Shown here: piece by piece, positions 50,340 to 59,112 of the stretch
Position numbering within the stretch: position 1 is the stretch's first letter
Layout of the letters: every line of letters begins with the position of its first letter
Assembly: GCF_014646335.1 (NCBI RefSeq)
Contig: NZ_BMNG01000018.1
Location: 124,001-188,000 of the forward strand
From: Streptomyces lasiicapitis
GTDB taxonomy: Bacteria > Actinomycetota > Actinomycetes > Streptomycetales > Streptomycetaceae
Direction: 5' to 3'
Length of the DNA stretch: 64,000 nt
The notes under the pieces: generated by a model
What the model was told of the DNA's origin: nothing
Databases searched by the model: none
Seen by the model: the letters and a program-made list of their open reading frames with translations, nothing else
Translations under genes and position numbers: made by a program

Positions 50340-50878
50340 CGCCGAGCCCCCGAGCCGCTGCCCGACCGCTCCTCGTCCCGCCCGCGCTCCCGCTCGCCCT
50401 CCGGCCCCTCCAGGAACGATTCCGCATGTGCCACGGCCTCGCGGGCCGGCAGCGTACGGAACACCCAGGTCCGGTAGGACCAGAAGCGGAACAGGGTCGC
50501 GATGCCCATGCCGACGAACTTGAAGACGTTGGACTGCAGCCGGCTGTCCCAGTCGAACCCGTACGTGGCGACGTACAGAACGCCGTTCTCGATGACCAGG
50601 CCGACCGCGCTGAACAGCAGGAAGAGCGTCAGCTCCTTGGTGCGGCCGCTCTTGTCGCGGTCACGGTAGGTGAAGTACCGGAACCCCACGTAGTTGAAGG
50701 CGATCGCGACGACGGTGGCGATGACGCTCGCGCGCACCACCTGCAGATCCGTGAGGTGGCGTACGAGGTTGAACACGGCGAAGTTGACCAGCGTTCCGAC
50801 CGCCCCCACGGCCCCGAACTTGGCTACTTCGCGTGCGAGTTGGTCGAAACGCACCCTCAGTGCGCCGCGCTCCGTCAT
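50330..50878 (-). CDS. GtrA-family membrane protein
   Basis: The product has 182 residues with four membrane helices (KFGAVGAVGTLVNFAVFNLV, VIATVVAIAFNYVGFRYFTY, ELTLFLLFSAVGLVIENGVLY, FKFVGMGIATLFRFWSYRTWVF). GtrA proteins are thought to carry lipid-linked sugars across the membrane in polysaccharide or teichoic acid decoration. The C-terminal tail is charged and variable. ATG 50878 gives MTERGALRVRFDQLAREVAKFG; an upstream ATG at 51014 would add a disordered leader. Confidence 0.88.
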   Translation of the reverse strand: MTERGALRVRFDQLAREVAKFGAVGAVGTLVNFAVFNLVRHLTDLQVVRASVIATVVAIAFNYVGFRYFTYRDRDKSGRTKELTLFLLFSAVGLVIENGVLYVATYGFDWDSRLQSNVFKFVGMGIATLFRFWSYRTWVFRTLPAREAVAHAESFLEGPEGERERGRDEERSGSGSGARRAG

Positions 50879-51048
50879 GGTCGCCCCAGCCCCCGTCGAT
50901 GTGAATGGTCCCGCCGACGGGATCGATGTCGAGTCGATGTCGTGCGGTGGTGTGCTGTCGCCGCCTTCGATGTACTCGGTGGTCCGCCGTTTCGGTCGCG
51001 TCAACCCAGCCATGCTAACCAGCGACCTCCGTCGGCGCTCGTGGGCGC

Positions 51049-51063
51049 TGCCACTCTGTGGCA
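51049..51063. promoter_or_regulatory. Palindrome upstream of purK
   Basis: TGCCAC-TCT-GTGGCA, 58 bases before the purK start, in the divergent purK/gtrA-like region. Possible operator. Confidence 0.4.
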
Positions 51064-51121
51064 CCGCTGTGACGCCAGTGCACGGATCGGGCCGCTCCCG
51101 GATGGCCGATACCCTGTGGGT

Positions 51122-52285
51122 GTGACGTTCCCGGTAGTCGGCATGGTCGGCGGGGGGCAGCTCGCTCGTATGACACACGAGGCGGGCATCCCGCTCGGCA
51201 TCAGGTTCAAGCTCCTCAGTGACACCCCGCAGGATTCCGCGGCGCAGGTCGTCAGCGATGTCGTCATCGGCGACTACCGCGACCTGGATACGCTGCGTGA
51301 CTTCGCGCGGGGCTGCGATGTGATCACTTTCGATCACGAACATGTACCCACCGAGCATCTACGGGCCCTGGAGGCGGACGGCATCCCCGTGCGCCCGGGG
51401 CCCGACGCATTGGTGAACGCCCAGGACAAGGGCGTGATGCGCGCGAAGCTCGACGAGCTCGGCGTGCCCTGCCCGCGCCATCGGATCGTGAAGGACCCGG
51501 CCGACGTGGCCGCCTTCGCGGCCGAGGGGGTCGCGGCCGGTGACACGGAGAGCGACGGTTTCCCCGTCGTCCTCAAGACCGTGCGCGGCGGGTACGACGG
51601 CAAGGGCGTATGGGTCGTGCGCTCGCCCGAACAGGCCGCCGAGCCGTTCCGCGCGGGCGTCCCGGTGCTCGCCGAGGAGATGGTCGGCTTCGTACGGGAG
51701 CTGGCGGCGAACGTCGTCCGCTCGCCGCACGGCCAGGCCGTGGCGTATCCCGTCGTGGAGTCCCGCCAGGTCGACGGCGTCTGCGACACGGTGATCGCGC
51801 CCGCCCCCGGCCTCTCCGAGGACCTTGCCGGTCGGGCGCAGGAGCTGGCGCTGCGCGTGGCCAAGGAGCTGGGTGTCGTCGGGCACCTCGCCGTCGAGCT
51901 GTTCGAGACCCCCGACGGCCGCGTCCTGGTCAACGAACTGGCGATGCGACCGCACAATTCCGGCCACTGGAGCCAGGACGGGGCGATCACCTCACAGTTC
52001 GCCAACCACGTCCGCGCGGTCCTCGATCTGCCGCTCGGCGACCCGCGCCCGCGCGCGAAGTGGACGGTCATGGCGAACGTCCTCGGCGGTGACTACCCCG
52101 ACATGTACGCCGCGTACCTGCACTGCATGGCGCGCGACCCGCAGTTGAAGATCCACATGTACGGCAAGGACGTGAAGCCCGGCCGCAAGGTCGGCCACGT
52201 CAACACCTACGGCGACGACCTTGACGACGTGCTCGAGCGCGCCCGTCACGCGGCCGGCTACCTCAGAGGGACGATCACCGAATGA
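51122..52285 (+). CDS. purK: N5-carboxyaminoimidazole ribonucleotide synthase
   Basis: The protein has 387 residues with the ATP-grasp fold. N terminus VVGMVGGGQLARMTHEAG; ATP site VVLKTVRGGYDGKGVWVV; ELAANVVRSPHG; metal-binding VELFETPDGRVLVNELAMRPHNSGHWSQDG. It carboxylates AIR with ATP and bicarbonate in purine synthesis. GTG 51122. The stop overlaps purE (ATGA), so the two act together. Confidence 0.96.
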   Translation: MTFPVVGMVGGGQLARMTHEAGIPLGIRFKLLSDTPQDSAAQVVSDVVIGDYRDLDTLRDFARGCDVITFDHEHVPTEHLRALEADGIPVRPGPDALVNAQDKGVMRAKLDELGVPCPRHRIVKDPADVAAFAAEGVAAGDTESDGFPVVLKTVRGGYDGKGVWVVRSPEQAAEPFRAGVPVLAEEMVGFVRELAANVVRSPHGQAVAYPVVESRQVDGVCDTVIAPAPGLSEDLAGRAQELALRVAKELGVVGHLAVELFETPDGRVLVNELAMRPHNSGHWSQDGAITSQFANHVRAVLDLPLGDPRPRAKWTVMANVLGGDYPDMYAAYLHCMARDPQLKIHMYGKDVKPGRKVGHVNTYGDDLDDVLERARHAAGYLRGTITE

Positions 52286-52815
52286 CTTCTCCCGTTGTTG
52301 GCATCGTCATGGGCTCCGACTCGGACTGGCCCGTCATGGAAGCGGCCGCGAAGGCCCTCGACGAGTTCGAGATCCCCTACGAGGTCGACGTCGTCTCCGC
52401 GCACCGCATGCCGCGCGAGATGATCGCGTACGGCGAGCACGCCGAGGAGCGCGGCCTGAAGGCGATCATCGCGGGCGCGGGCGGCGCGGCCCATCTGCCC
52501 GGCATGCTCGCCTCGGTCACCACGCTGCCGGTGATCGGCGTCCCCGTCCCGCTCAAGTACCTCGACGGCATGGACAGCCTCCTGTCCATCGTGCAGATGC
52601 CCGCGGGCGTGCCCGTCGCGACCGTCTCTGTGGGCGGCGCGCGTAACGCGGGGCTGCTCGCCGCGCGCATGCTCGCGGCGCACGACGACGAACTCGCCTC
52701 CCGGATGCGGGAGTTCCAGCAGGAGCTGAACGACCAGGCCACGGAGAAGGGCAAGCGCCTTCGCGCCAAGGTCGAAGGCGCGGGTTCCGGTTTCGGCTTC
52801 GGCTCGGGAAAGTGA
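52282..52815 (+). CDS. purE: N5-CAIR mutase, class I PurE
   Basis: The product has 177 residues. Substrate phosphate loop GSDSDWPVM, the catalytic His in VSAHRMPREM, AGAGGAAHLPGMLAS, and GVPVATVSVGGARNAGLLA. It converts N5-CAIR to CAIR. ATG 52282 overlaps the purK stop. A dipeptidase gene begins four bases after its stop. Confidence 0.96.
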   Translation: MTSPVVGIVMGSDSDWPVMEAAAKALDEFEIPYEVDVVSAHRMPREMIAYGEHAEERGLKAIIAGAGGAAHLPGMLASVTTLPVIGVPVPLKYLDGMDSLLSIVQMPAGVPVATVSVGGARNAGLLAARMLAAHDDELASRMREFQQELNDQATEKGKRLRAKVEGAGSGFGFGSGK

Positions 52816-52819
52816 TCGC

Positions 52820-54034
52820 ATGACCAACGAGCCCGCGGTGACCGCATCGCCCGAGTCCCTCGCCGAAGCCCGCTCCCTGCTCGCCGAGTTCCCCGTCGTG
52901 GACGGTCACAACGACCTGCCGTGGGCGCTGCGCGAGAAGGCCGGGTACGACATCGACCGCCTGGACATCGCCGCCGACCAGACCGGCAGCCTGCACACGG
53001 ACATCGCGCGGCTGCGCGCGGGCGGTGTCGGTGCGCAGTTCTGGTCGGTGTACGTCCGCGCGGACATGGCGGGCGACACCGCGGTCAGCGCGACGCTCGA
53101 ACAGATCGACTGCGTACGTCAGTTGCTGGCCCGCTACCCCGCGGACCTGCGCGCCGCGCACACCGCGGCCGACATGGAGGCGGCCAGGAGCGAGGGCCGC
53201 ATCGCCTCCCTGATGGGCGCCGAGGGCGGCCACTCGATCAACAACTCCCTGGCCACCCTGAGGGCGCTGCACACGCTCGGCGTGCGCTACATGACGCTCA
53301 CGCACAACGACAACATCGCCTGGGCCGACTCGGCGACGGACGAGCCCGGCGTCGGCGGGCTCTCCCCGTTCGGCCACGAGGTGGTCCGGGAGATGAACCG
53401 CCTGGGCATGCTGGTGGACCTCTCGCACGTGGCGGCGACGACGATGCGGGCGGCGCTGGACACCTCCGTCGCCCCGGTGATCTTCTCCCACTCCTCCGCC
53501 CGCGCGGTGTGCGACCACCCGCGCAACATCCCGGACGACGTCCTGGAACGCCTGCCCGCGAACGGCGGCGTCGCCATGGCCACCTTCGTACCGAAGTTCG
53601 TGCTCCAGGCGGCGGTCGACTGGACCCTTGCGGCCGACGAGAACATGCGCGCCTACGGCTTCCACCACCTCGACACCACCCCCGAGGCGATGAAGGTGCA
53701 CGCGGCCTTCGAGGAGTCGACCCCGCGCCCGATCGCCACCGCCGCCACGGTCGCCGACCACCTCGACCACATGCGCGAGGTCGCCGGCATCGACCACATC
53801 GGCATCGGCGGCGACTACGACGGCACGGCGTTCACACCGTCCGGCCTGGACGACGTCGCCGGCTACCCCAACCTGATCGCGGAACTCCACACCCGCGGCT
53901 GGTCCAAGCCGGACCTCGCCAAACTGACGTGGCACAACGCCGTACGCGTCCTGGCCGCGGCGGAGGACGTGTCCCGCGAGCTCACCGCGACCCGCGGCCC
54001 GTCGATCGCGACACTGGAGCAACTGGACGGCTGA
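52820..54034 (+). CDS. Membrane dipeptidase family (M19) hydrolase
   Basis: The protein has 404 residues. The complete M19 binuclear zinc site is visible: H30 and D32 in VVDGHNDLPWALREK, glutamate in LMGAEGGHSI, histidine in LVDLSHVAATT, histidine in VIFSHSSARAVCDHPRN and aspartate in GIGGDYDGT. Expected to cleave dipeptides or related amide bonds, possibly a D-residue at the second position. No clear signal peptide. It forms an apparent operon with purK and purE. Compare the inactive paralogue at 59113-60294. Confidence 0.92.
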   Translation: MTNEPAVTASPESLAEARSLLAEFPVVDGHNDLPWALREKAGYDIDRLDIAADQTGSLHTDIARLRAGGVGAQFWSVYVRADMAGDTAVSATLEQIDCVRQLLARYPADLRAAHTAADMEAARSEGRIASLMGAEGGHSINNSLATLRALHTLGVRYMTLTHNDNIAWADSATDEPGVGGLSPFGHEVVREMNRLGMLVDLSHVAATTMRAALDTSVAPVIFSHSSARAVCDHPRNIPDDVLERLPANGGVAMATFVPKFVLQAAVDWTLAADENMRAYGFHHLDTTPEAMKVHAAFEESTPRPIATAATVADHLDHMREVAGIDHIGIGGDYDGTAFTPSGLDDVAGYPNLIAELHTRGWSKPDLAKLTWHNAVRVLAAAEDVSRELTATRGPSIATLEQLDG

Positions 54035-54052
54035 CGCCGACTCAGCTTGCTT

Positions 54053-54083
54053 GCGGGGCGCGGCTGTTGGGGCCGCGCCCCGC
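54053..54083 (+). terminator. Hairpin after the M19 dipeptidase gene
   Basis: GCGGGGCGCGGC pairs perfectly with GCCGCGCCCCGC (12 bp) around TGTTGGG and is followed by TTTCG. Confidence 0.85.
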
Positions 54084-54093
54084 TTTCGTGCCG

Positions 54094-54189
54094 AGTTATG
54101 GACTGATCGATCCAAATGGGTTAGCGTTCTCGTACCGGAGGGGTGCAAGCACCCGCCTGTCCGGGTAATGAAACGAATGGTCCATAACT
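54094..54189 (+). promoter_or_regulatory. Nested palindromes upstream of the epoxide-hydrolase-like gene
   Basis: AGTTATGGAC (54094-54103) is the exact reverse complement of GTCCATAACT (54180-54189), which ends 19 bases before the start codon. Between them is GGGTGC-AA-GCACCC (54141-54154). The arrangement suggests a paired operator or looped repression. Confidence 0.5.
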
Positions 54190-54208
54190 GTGAGTGGGGG
54201 AGACCAAC

Positions 54209-55147
54209 ATGACCGACGAGGCAGATGTGACTGACGCACGGCTGACGGACGTACGGCTGACGGACCCGGAGCTGGCCCGTTCCCTGGAAGGCGACTTCAC
54301 CAGCGCGCACGCCGACGTGAACGGCACCACGCTGCACTACGTCTCCGGCGGCAGCGGCGAGCCCCTGGTCCTGCTCGGCGGCTGGCCGCAGACCTGGTGG
54401 CAGTTCCACAAGATCATGCCTGAGCTGGCCCGCCACTACCGCGTGATCGCCGTGGACCTGCGCGGCATGGGCGGCTCGGCGAAGCCGGCGGGCGGCTACG
54501 ACAAGAAGACGATGGCGCGAGACGTCCACGAACTCATCCGCCACCTCGGCCACGACAGCGTGCACCTCGCCGGGCACGACATCGGCGCCATGGTCGCGTA
54601 CGCCTACGCCGCCAACCACCCCGAGGCCACCCGGAAGCTCGCCGTGCTGGACGTCGCGCACCCCGACGAGTGGATGCGCAAGCTCCCGCTGCTCCCCGAG
54701 AACGGTGCGGACTGGCGCGAGGGGCCCGGCATCTACCTCTGGTGGTTCGCCTTCAACCAGGTCAAGGGGCTCCCGGAGCGGCTGCTCGAAGGCCGCGCGG
54801 ACCTCTTGAACGACTGGCTCTTCACCTACCAGCTCAAGGACCCCGCCTCGATCGGCGAGCACGCGCGCGCCGTCTACACACGCGCCTACTCCACCGCGGC
54901 CGCGATCCGCGCGGGCAACGGCTGGTACCAGGCCTTCACCCAGGACATCGCCGACTTCGCGACGTACGAACGAGTGCGGGCGCCGATACTCGGCCTCGGC
55001 GGCGAGACCAACTACGCCTACCTCCAGGACCGCCTCGCGGCCCACGGCACCGACGTCCGCGTGCTCGCGGTGCCGGACAGCGGCCACTACCTGCCGGAGG
55101 AGCAGCCGGACTTCGTCATCGAGAAGCTGACCGAGTTCCTCGGCTGA
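54209..55147 (+). CDS. Alpha/beta hydrolase, epoxide hydrolase-like
   Basis: The protein has 312 residues. The oxyanion region GGWPQTWWQFHKIMPELARHYRVIAVDLRGMGGS is typical of epoxide hydrolases and haloacetate dehalogenases. The nucleophile elbow LAGHDIGAMVAYAYA has aspartate in place of serine, and the catalytic His is in PDSGHYLPEEQP. The aspartate nucleophile points to an epoxide or C-halogen substrate. A short acidic N terminus contains an LTDVRLTD repeat. ATG 54209 is preceded by GGGGGAG. Confidence 0.85.
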   Translation: MTDEADVTDARLTDVRLTDPELARSLEGDFTSAHADVNGTTLHYVSGGSGEPLVLLGGWPQTWWQFHKIMPELARHYRVIAVDLRGMGGSAKPAGGYDKKTMARDVHELIRHLGHDSVHLAGHDIGAMVAYAYAANHPEATRKLAVLDVAHPDEWMRKLPLLPENGADWREGPGIYLWWFAFNQVKGLPERLLEGRADLLNDWLFTYQLKDPASIGEHARAVYTRAYSTAAAIRAGNGWYQAFTQDIADFATYERVRAPILGLGGETNYAYLQDRLAAHGTDVRVLAVPDSGHYLPEEQPDFVIEKLTEFLG

Positions 55148-55169
55148 ACTCCGGGGTCCCCAGCGAATC

Positions 55170-55200
55170 CCGGGGTCCTCGGCCCAGCCGAGGACCCCGG
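55170..55200. terminator. Bidirectional hairpin between epoxide hydrolase and acyl-CoA dehydrogenase genes
   Basis: CCGGGGTCCTCGGC pairs perfectly with GCCGAGGACCCCGG (14 bp) around CCA. The two genes converge on it. Confidence 0.85.
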
Positions 55201-55208
55201 ACTCCGGA

Positions 55209-56366
55209 CTACGGCAGGTTCCGCGCCATCACGATGCGCTGGACCTGGTTCGTGCCCTCATAAATCTGCGTGATCTTGGCGTCGCGCATCATGCGCTCGA
55301 CCGGGTAGTCGCGCGTGTAGCCGTAGCCGCCGAGGAGCTGGACGGCGTCCGTGGTGGCTTCCATGGCGACGTCGGAGGCGAAGCACTTGGCTGCGGCGCC
55401 GAGGTAGGTGAGGTCGGCGTCGCCGCGCTCCGAGGCCGCGGCGGCCTGGTACGTCAGGGCGCGGGCCGCGGAGATCTTCATGGCCATGTCGGCGAGCATG
55501 AACTGCACGCCCTGGAAGTCGCCGATCGGCTTGCCGAACTGCTTGCGCTCCTGGACGTAGCCCTTGGCGTAGTCGAGGGCGCCCTGGGCGATGCCGAGGG
55601 CCTGGGCCGCGATGGTGATGCGGGTGTGGTCCAGGGTCTTCATGGCGGTGGCGAAGCCGGTGCCCTCCTCGCCGATCATGCGGTCGGCGGGGATGCGGAC
55701 GTTGTCGAGGTAGACCTCGCGGGTCGGGGAGCCCTTGATGCCGAGCTTCTTCTCCGGGGCGCCGAAGGAGACGCCCTCGTCGGACTTCTCGACGACGAAC
55801 GCCGAGATGCCCTTGGAGCGCTTCTCGGGGTCGGTGACGGCCATCACCGTGTAGTACTCGGAGACGCCCGCGTTGGTGATCCAGCGCTTCACGCCGTTCA
55901 GCACGTAGAAGTCGCCGTCGCGCACCGCGCGGGTCTTCATGCCCGCCGCGTCCGAGCCCGCGTCCGGCTCGGAGAGACAGTACGAGAACATCGCGTCGCC
56001 CTTGGCGAGCGGCGTCATGTACTTCTTCTTCAGGTCCTCGGAGCCCGAGAGGATCACGGGGAGCGAGCCCAGCTTGTTCACGGCCGGGATCAGGGACGAG
56101 GACGCGCAGACGCGCGCCACCTCCTCGATCACGATGACGGTGGCGAGCGCGTCGGCGCCGGCGCCGCCGAACTCCTCCGGCACGTGCACGGCGTGCAGGT
56201 CGTTCGCGGTCAGCGCGTCGAGCGCCTCCTGCGGGAAGCGGGCCTCCTCGTCCACCGCGGCGGCGAACGGCGCGATCTTCGCCTCGGCGAGCGAACGGAT
56301 CGCGTCCCGGAGCATGTCGTGCTCCTCGGACGGGCGGTACAGGTCGAAGTCAGCCGATCCGGCCAA
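55209..56366 (-). CDS. Acyl-CoA dehydrogenase
   Basis: The protein has 385 residues. FAD-binding CLSEPDAGSDAAGMKTRA and WITNAGVSEYYTVMAV; AQALGIAQGALDYAKGYVQERKQFGKPI; the C-terminal IYEGTNQVQRIVMARNLP holds the catalytic glutamate (about E370) of short/medium-chain enzymes. It carries out the first oxidation of beta-oxidation with electron transfer flavoprotein. The start is TTG 56366 (GAGAG upstream); no better start gives the family N terminus. Monocistronic. Confidence 0.94.
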   Translation of the reverse strand: MAGSADFDLYRPSEEHDMLRDAIRSLAEAKIAPFAAAVDEEARFPQEALDALTANDLHAVHVPEEFGGAGADALATVIVIEEVARVCASSSLIPAVNKLGSLPVILSGSEDLKKKYMTPLAKGDAMFSYCLSEPDAGSDAAGMKTRAVRDGDFYVLNGVKRWITNAGVSEYYTVMAVTDPEKRSKGISAFVVEKSDEGVSFGAPEKKLGIKGSPTREVYLDNVRIPADRMIGEEGTGFATAMKTLDHTRITIAAQALGIAQGALDYAKGYVQERKQFGKPIGDFQGVQFMLADMAMKISAARALTYQAAAASERGDADLTYLGAAAKCFASDVAMEATTDAVQLLGGYGYTRDYPVERMMRDAKITQIYEGTNQVQRIVMARNLP

Positions 56367-56606
56367 GGTCTCTCACGCTCCAAGGATGCTGCGGATGCTA
56401 ATTACCGTTAAGTAACACGTTGGGTAACCCGAATTTTAGGGGTCTGCCCACGTCAGGGATACGTGAGCTTGACGACAGGGGAAGACGTGCCCGGTGAAGG
56501 CCCCCGTTACGCCAGGACTATGCTCGGGCGACGCGCTCGCGCGGCACACGCGCGTGGGTACACAGAGGCAGACGTACGCAGGAACCCCGATTCACTGGAG
56601 CACCGC

Positions 56607-57932
56607 ATGGCCCTCAAGATCACCGTGATCGGCACCGGTTATCTCGGCGCCACCCACGCCGCGGCCATGGCCGAGCTCGGCTTCGAGGTGCTCGGCCTCG
56701 ACGTCGTGCCCGAGAAGATCGAGATGCTCCAGCGCGGCGAGGTCCCGATGTACGAGCCGGGCCTCGAGGAGCTGCTCCGCAAGCACGTCGCGGGCATCGA
56801 GGGCGCCAGCGGCCGGCTCCGCTTCACCATGGACTTCGCCGAGGCGGGCGCCTTCGGGGACGTGCACTTCGTCTGCGTGAACACCCCGCAGAAGCACGGC
56901 GAGTACGCCTGCGACATGACCTACGTCGACTCCGCCTTCGCCTCCCTCGCCCCGCACGTGAGGTCGGGCGCGCTCGTGGTCGGCAAGTCCACGGTGCCGG
57001 TGGGCTCGGCCGACCGGCTCGCGCGGCTGCTGCCCGACGGGGTCGAGCTGGCCTGGAACCCGGAGTTCCTGCGCGAGGGCCTCGCCGTCAACGACACCCT
57101 GCACCCCGACCGCATCGTCGTCGGCGTACGCAGCGAGCGCGCCGAGAAGCTGCTGCGCGAGGTGTACGCGACGCCGGTCGCCGAAGGGTCCCCGTTCGTC
57201 GTCACGGACTTCCCGACCGCCGAGCTGGTGAAGACCTCCGCGAACTCCTTCCTGGCCACGAAGATCTCCTTCATCAACGCCATGGCCGAGGTGTGCGAGG
57301 CCGCCGACGGCGACGTGGTGAAGCTCGCCGAGGCCCTCGGCTACGACGACCGCATCGGGAAGAAGTTCCTGCGCGCCGGCATCGGCTTCGGCGGCGGCTG
57401 TCTGCCCAAGGACATCCGCGCGTTCATGGCGCGCGCCGGTGAGCTGGGCGCCGACCAGGCGCTGACCTTCCTGCGCGAGGTCGACTCGATCAACATGCGG
57501 CGCCGCGGGCACATGGTGGAGCTGGCGCGCGAGGCCGTGGGCGGCGGGTCCTTCCTGGGCAAGCGGGTCGCGGTCCTCGGGGCGGCCTTCAAGCCGGACT
57601 CGGACGACGTGCGCGACTCGCCCGCCCTCAACGTGGCCGGCCAGATCCACCTCCAGGGCGGCCAGGTCACCGTGTACGACCCCAAGGGCATGGCCAACGC
57701 CCGCCGCCTCTTCCCGACCCTCGGGTACGCCGACTCCGCCGAGGAGGCCGTGCGCGGCGCCGACGTCGTACTGCACCTCACGGAGTGGCGCGAGTTCCGC
57801 GAGCTGGACGTCGATGCGCTCGGCGAGGTGGTCGGGCGCCGGGTCATCCTGGACGGCCGCAACGCGCTCGACCCCGTGGTGTGGCGTGCGGCTGGTTGGA
57901 CCTACCGGGCCATGGGGCGCCCGGGCGCGTAG
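56607..57932 (+). CDS. UDP-glucose/GDP-mannose dehydrogenase family protein
   Basis: The product has 441 residues. NAD site ITVIGTGYLGATHAAAMAELG; STVPVGSADRLA; WNPEFLREGLAVNDTLHPDRIVVG; catalytic cysteine C265 in GIGFGGGCLPKDIRA; C-terminal UDP-binding domain with LGAAFKPDSDDVRDSPAL and NALDP. Two-step oxidation of UDP-glucose to UDP-glucuronate is the most likely reaction. ATG 56607 has GGAG seven bases upstream. A family B repeat follows the stop. Confidence 0.93.
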   Translation: MALKITVIGTGYLGATHAAAMAELGFEVLGLDVVPEKIEMLQRGEVPMYEPGLEELLRKHVAGIEGASGRLRFTMDFAEAGAFGDVHFVCVNTPQKHGEYACDMTYVDSAFASLAPHVRSGALVVGKSTVPVGSADRLARLLPDGVELAWNPEFLREGLAVNDTLHPDRIVVGVRSERAEKLLREVYATPVAEGSPFVVTDFPTAELVKTSANSFLATKISFINAMAEVCEAADGDVVKLAEALGYDDRIGKKFLRAGIGFGGGCLPKDIRAFMARAGELGADQALTFLREVDSINMRRRGHMVELAREAVGGGSFLGKRVAVLGAAFKPDSDDVRDSPALNVAGQIHLQGGQVTVYDPKGMANARRLFPTLGYADSAEEAVRGADVVLHLTEWREFRELDVDALGEVVGRRVILDGRNALDPVVWRAAGWTYRAMGRPGA

Positions 57933-58010
57933 ACGCCCCGTAAGGGGCGCGGGGCCGCGTCGATCTGCGGCTCCGCCGCGTGGGCGCGACCAGCCACGAC
58001 GCACCCGCAC
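57933..58010. repeat. Interspersed repeat, family B
   Basis: GCCCCGTAAGGGGCGCGGGG, GATCTGCGGCTCCGCCGCG and GACCAGCCACGACGCACC. Nearly identical to 3003-3081. Between convergent genes, so likely also a terminator. Confidence 0.8.
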
Positions 58011-58045
58011 GCGCCACGGACCCGGGGTCCAACGGCGCTACCCGG

Positions 58046-58561
58046 TCAGCGGGGCGCAGCCCTTCGCGCGCGGTACGCCCGCATCTTCGCCCGCGCCCCG
58101 CACACCCCCATGTCGCACCAGCGGCCCCGCCCGCCGGGGCTGCGGTCGTAGTACGCCCAGCGGCACGTCACGGCCTCGCACGCCTTGAGGCGGGCCCAGG
58201 TGCCCGCAGCGAGGCTCTCCGCGACGGCCGCCGCCACGCGTGAGGCGAGCGGGCGCGGATCCGCGGGGCCGAGCGTCGCGGACCCGTCGGCGGCGCTGAC
58301 CCGCACCAACAGGGGCGCGGCGGCGAGGAGTTCACCGAGGGGACGTACCTCCTGATGCGGCGCGTGCCCGGCGTGGGCGAGGCACACGGCCCGCAGCGAC
58401 TCCCGCAGCTCCCGCGCCGCCTCCACCTCCGCCGCCGCGAGGCCGAGCCGGGCCCGCCCCGCCTCGGTGTCGAGCTGATCGGCACCCGTCTCGATGTCGA
58501 GCGTGTTCACCAGGTCCTGGATCAGCGCGAGGCCGCCGGGCGCGGGCACTCTTGCATTCAT
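58046..58561 (-). CDS. CGNR zinc-finger domain regulator
   Basis: The product has 171 residues. An N-terminal ABATE-type helical region (ALIQDLVNTLDIETGADQLDT) is followed by the CGNR zinc-binding domain at about 128-165: LKACEAVTCRWAYYDRSPGGRGRWCDMGVCGARAKMRAYRARR, with cysteines in the expected pattern (CGAR for CGNR). A putative transcription factor, likely acting on the divergent VOC gene through the shared region at 58571-58637. ATG 58561. Confidence 0.88.
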   Translation of the reverse strand: MNARVPAPGGLALIQDLVNTLDIETGADQLDTEAGRARLGLAAAEVEAARELRESLRAVCLAHAGHAPHQEVRPLGELLAAAPLLVRVSAADGSATLGPADPRPLASRVAAAVAESLAAGTWARLKACEAVTCRWAYYDRSPGGRGRWCDMGVCGARAKMRAYRARRAAPR

Positions 58562-58570
58562 GGTTGCGAC

Positions 58571-58637
58571 GTTACCCGTACGAGGCCACTATGGGGTAAC
58601 CAGAGCGGTTACCGGAGAAGAGCATCTGCCGGTAACC
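58571..58637. promoter_or_regulatory. Four GGTAACC half-sites between the CGNR and VOC genes
   Basis: GTTACCC at 58571, GGTAACC at 58595, GGTTACC at 58607 and GGTAACC at 58631. 58595-58613 is a 7-bp inverted repeat with five-base spacer; 58606-58638 is a 10-bp inverted repeat. Likely operators for the CGNR protein. Confidence 0.65.
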
Positions 58638-58662
58638 GAGACAACCGAACCGAGGAGAGGTC

Positions 58663-59061
58663 ATGGCTGCCCCAGTCGCCCGCCTGCACAACGTCGTCCT
58701 CGACTGTCCCGACCCGCGCGGCCTCGCCGAGTTCTACGCCGAGATCATCGGCGGCACGATCCACGACGAGGACGGCGACGGCCAGTGGGTCGACCTGGTC
58801 GCCCCCGGCCGCGTGAAGGTCTCCTTCCAGCGCGTCGCCGACCTCGCCACGGCCGAGTGGCCCCGCTCCGACAAGAACGCCCAGCAGCTCCACCTGGACC
58901 TGGACGCGGGCCCGACATGGGCGGACGTCGACGCCGCCGAGAAGCGCGTACTCGCCCTCGGCGCGCGCCCGCTGGACCTCGACGACGGCGACGGCAAGCG
59001 CGACTTCCGCGTGTACGCGGACCCGGCGGGCCACCCGTTCTGCCTGTGCATGATCCCCTGA
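58663..59061 (+). CDS. VOC-family (glyoxalase-like) protein
   Basis: The product has 132 residues in a single VOC module, RLHNVVLDCPDPRGLAEFYAEIIGG to RVYADPAGHPFCLCM. Common Streptomyces group often paired with CGNR regulators. Might detoxify an electrophile or confer resistance; substrate unknown. ATG 58663 with GAGGAGAGG upstream. Confidence 0.88.
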   Translation: MAAPVARLHNVVLDCPDPRGLAEFYAEIIGGTIHDEDGDGQWVDLVAPGRVKVSFQRVADLATAEWPRSDKNAQQLHLDLDAGPTWADVDAAEKRVLALGARPLDLDDGDGKRDFRVYADPAGHPFCLCMIP

Positions 59062-59112
59062 GGGGCCGGAGGAGCTGCTGGGCCCCGGGGGAGCTGCTGA
59101 GACCCGGCGGCC

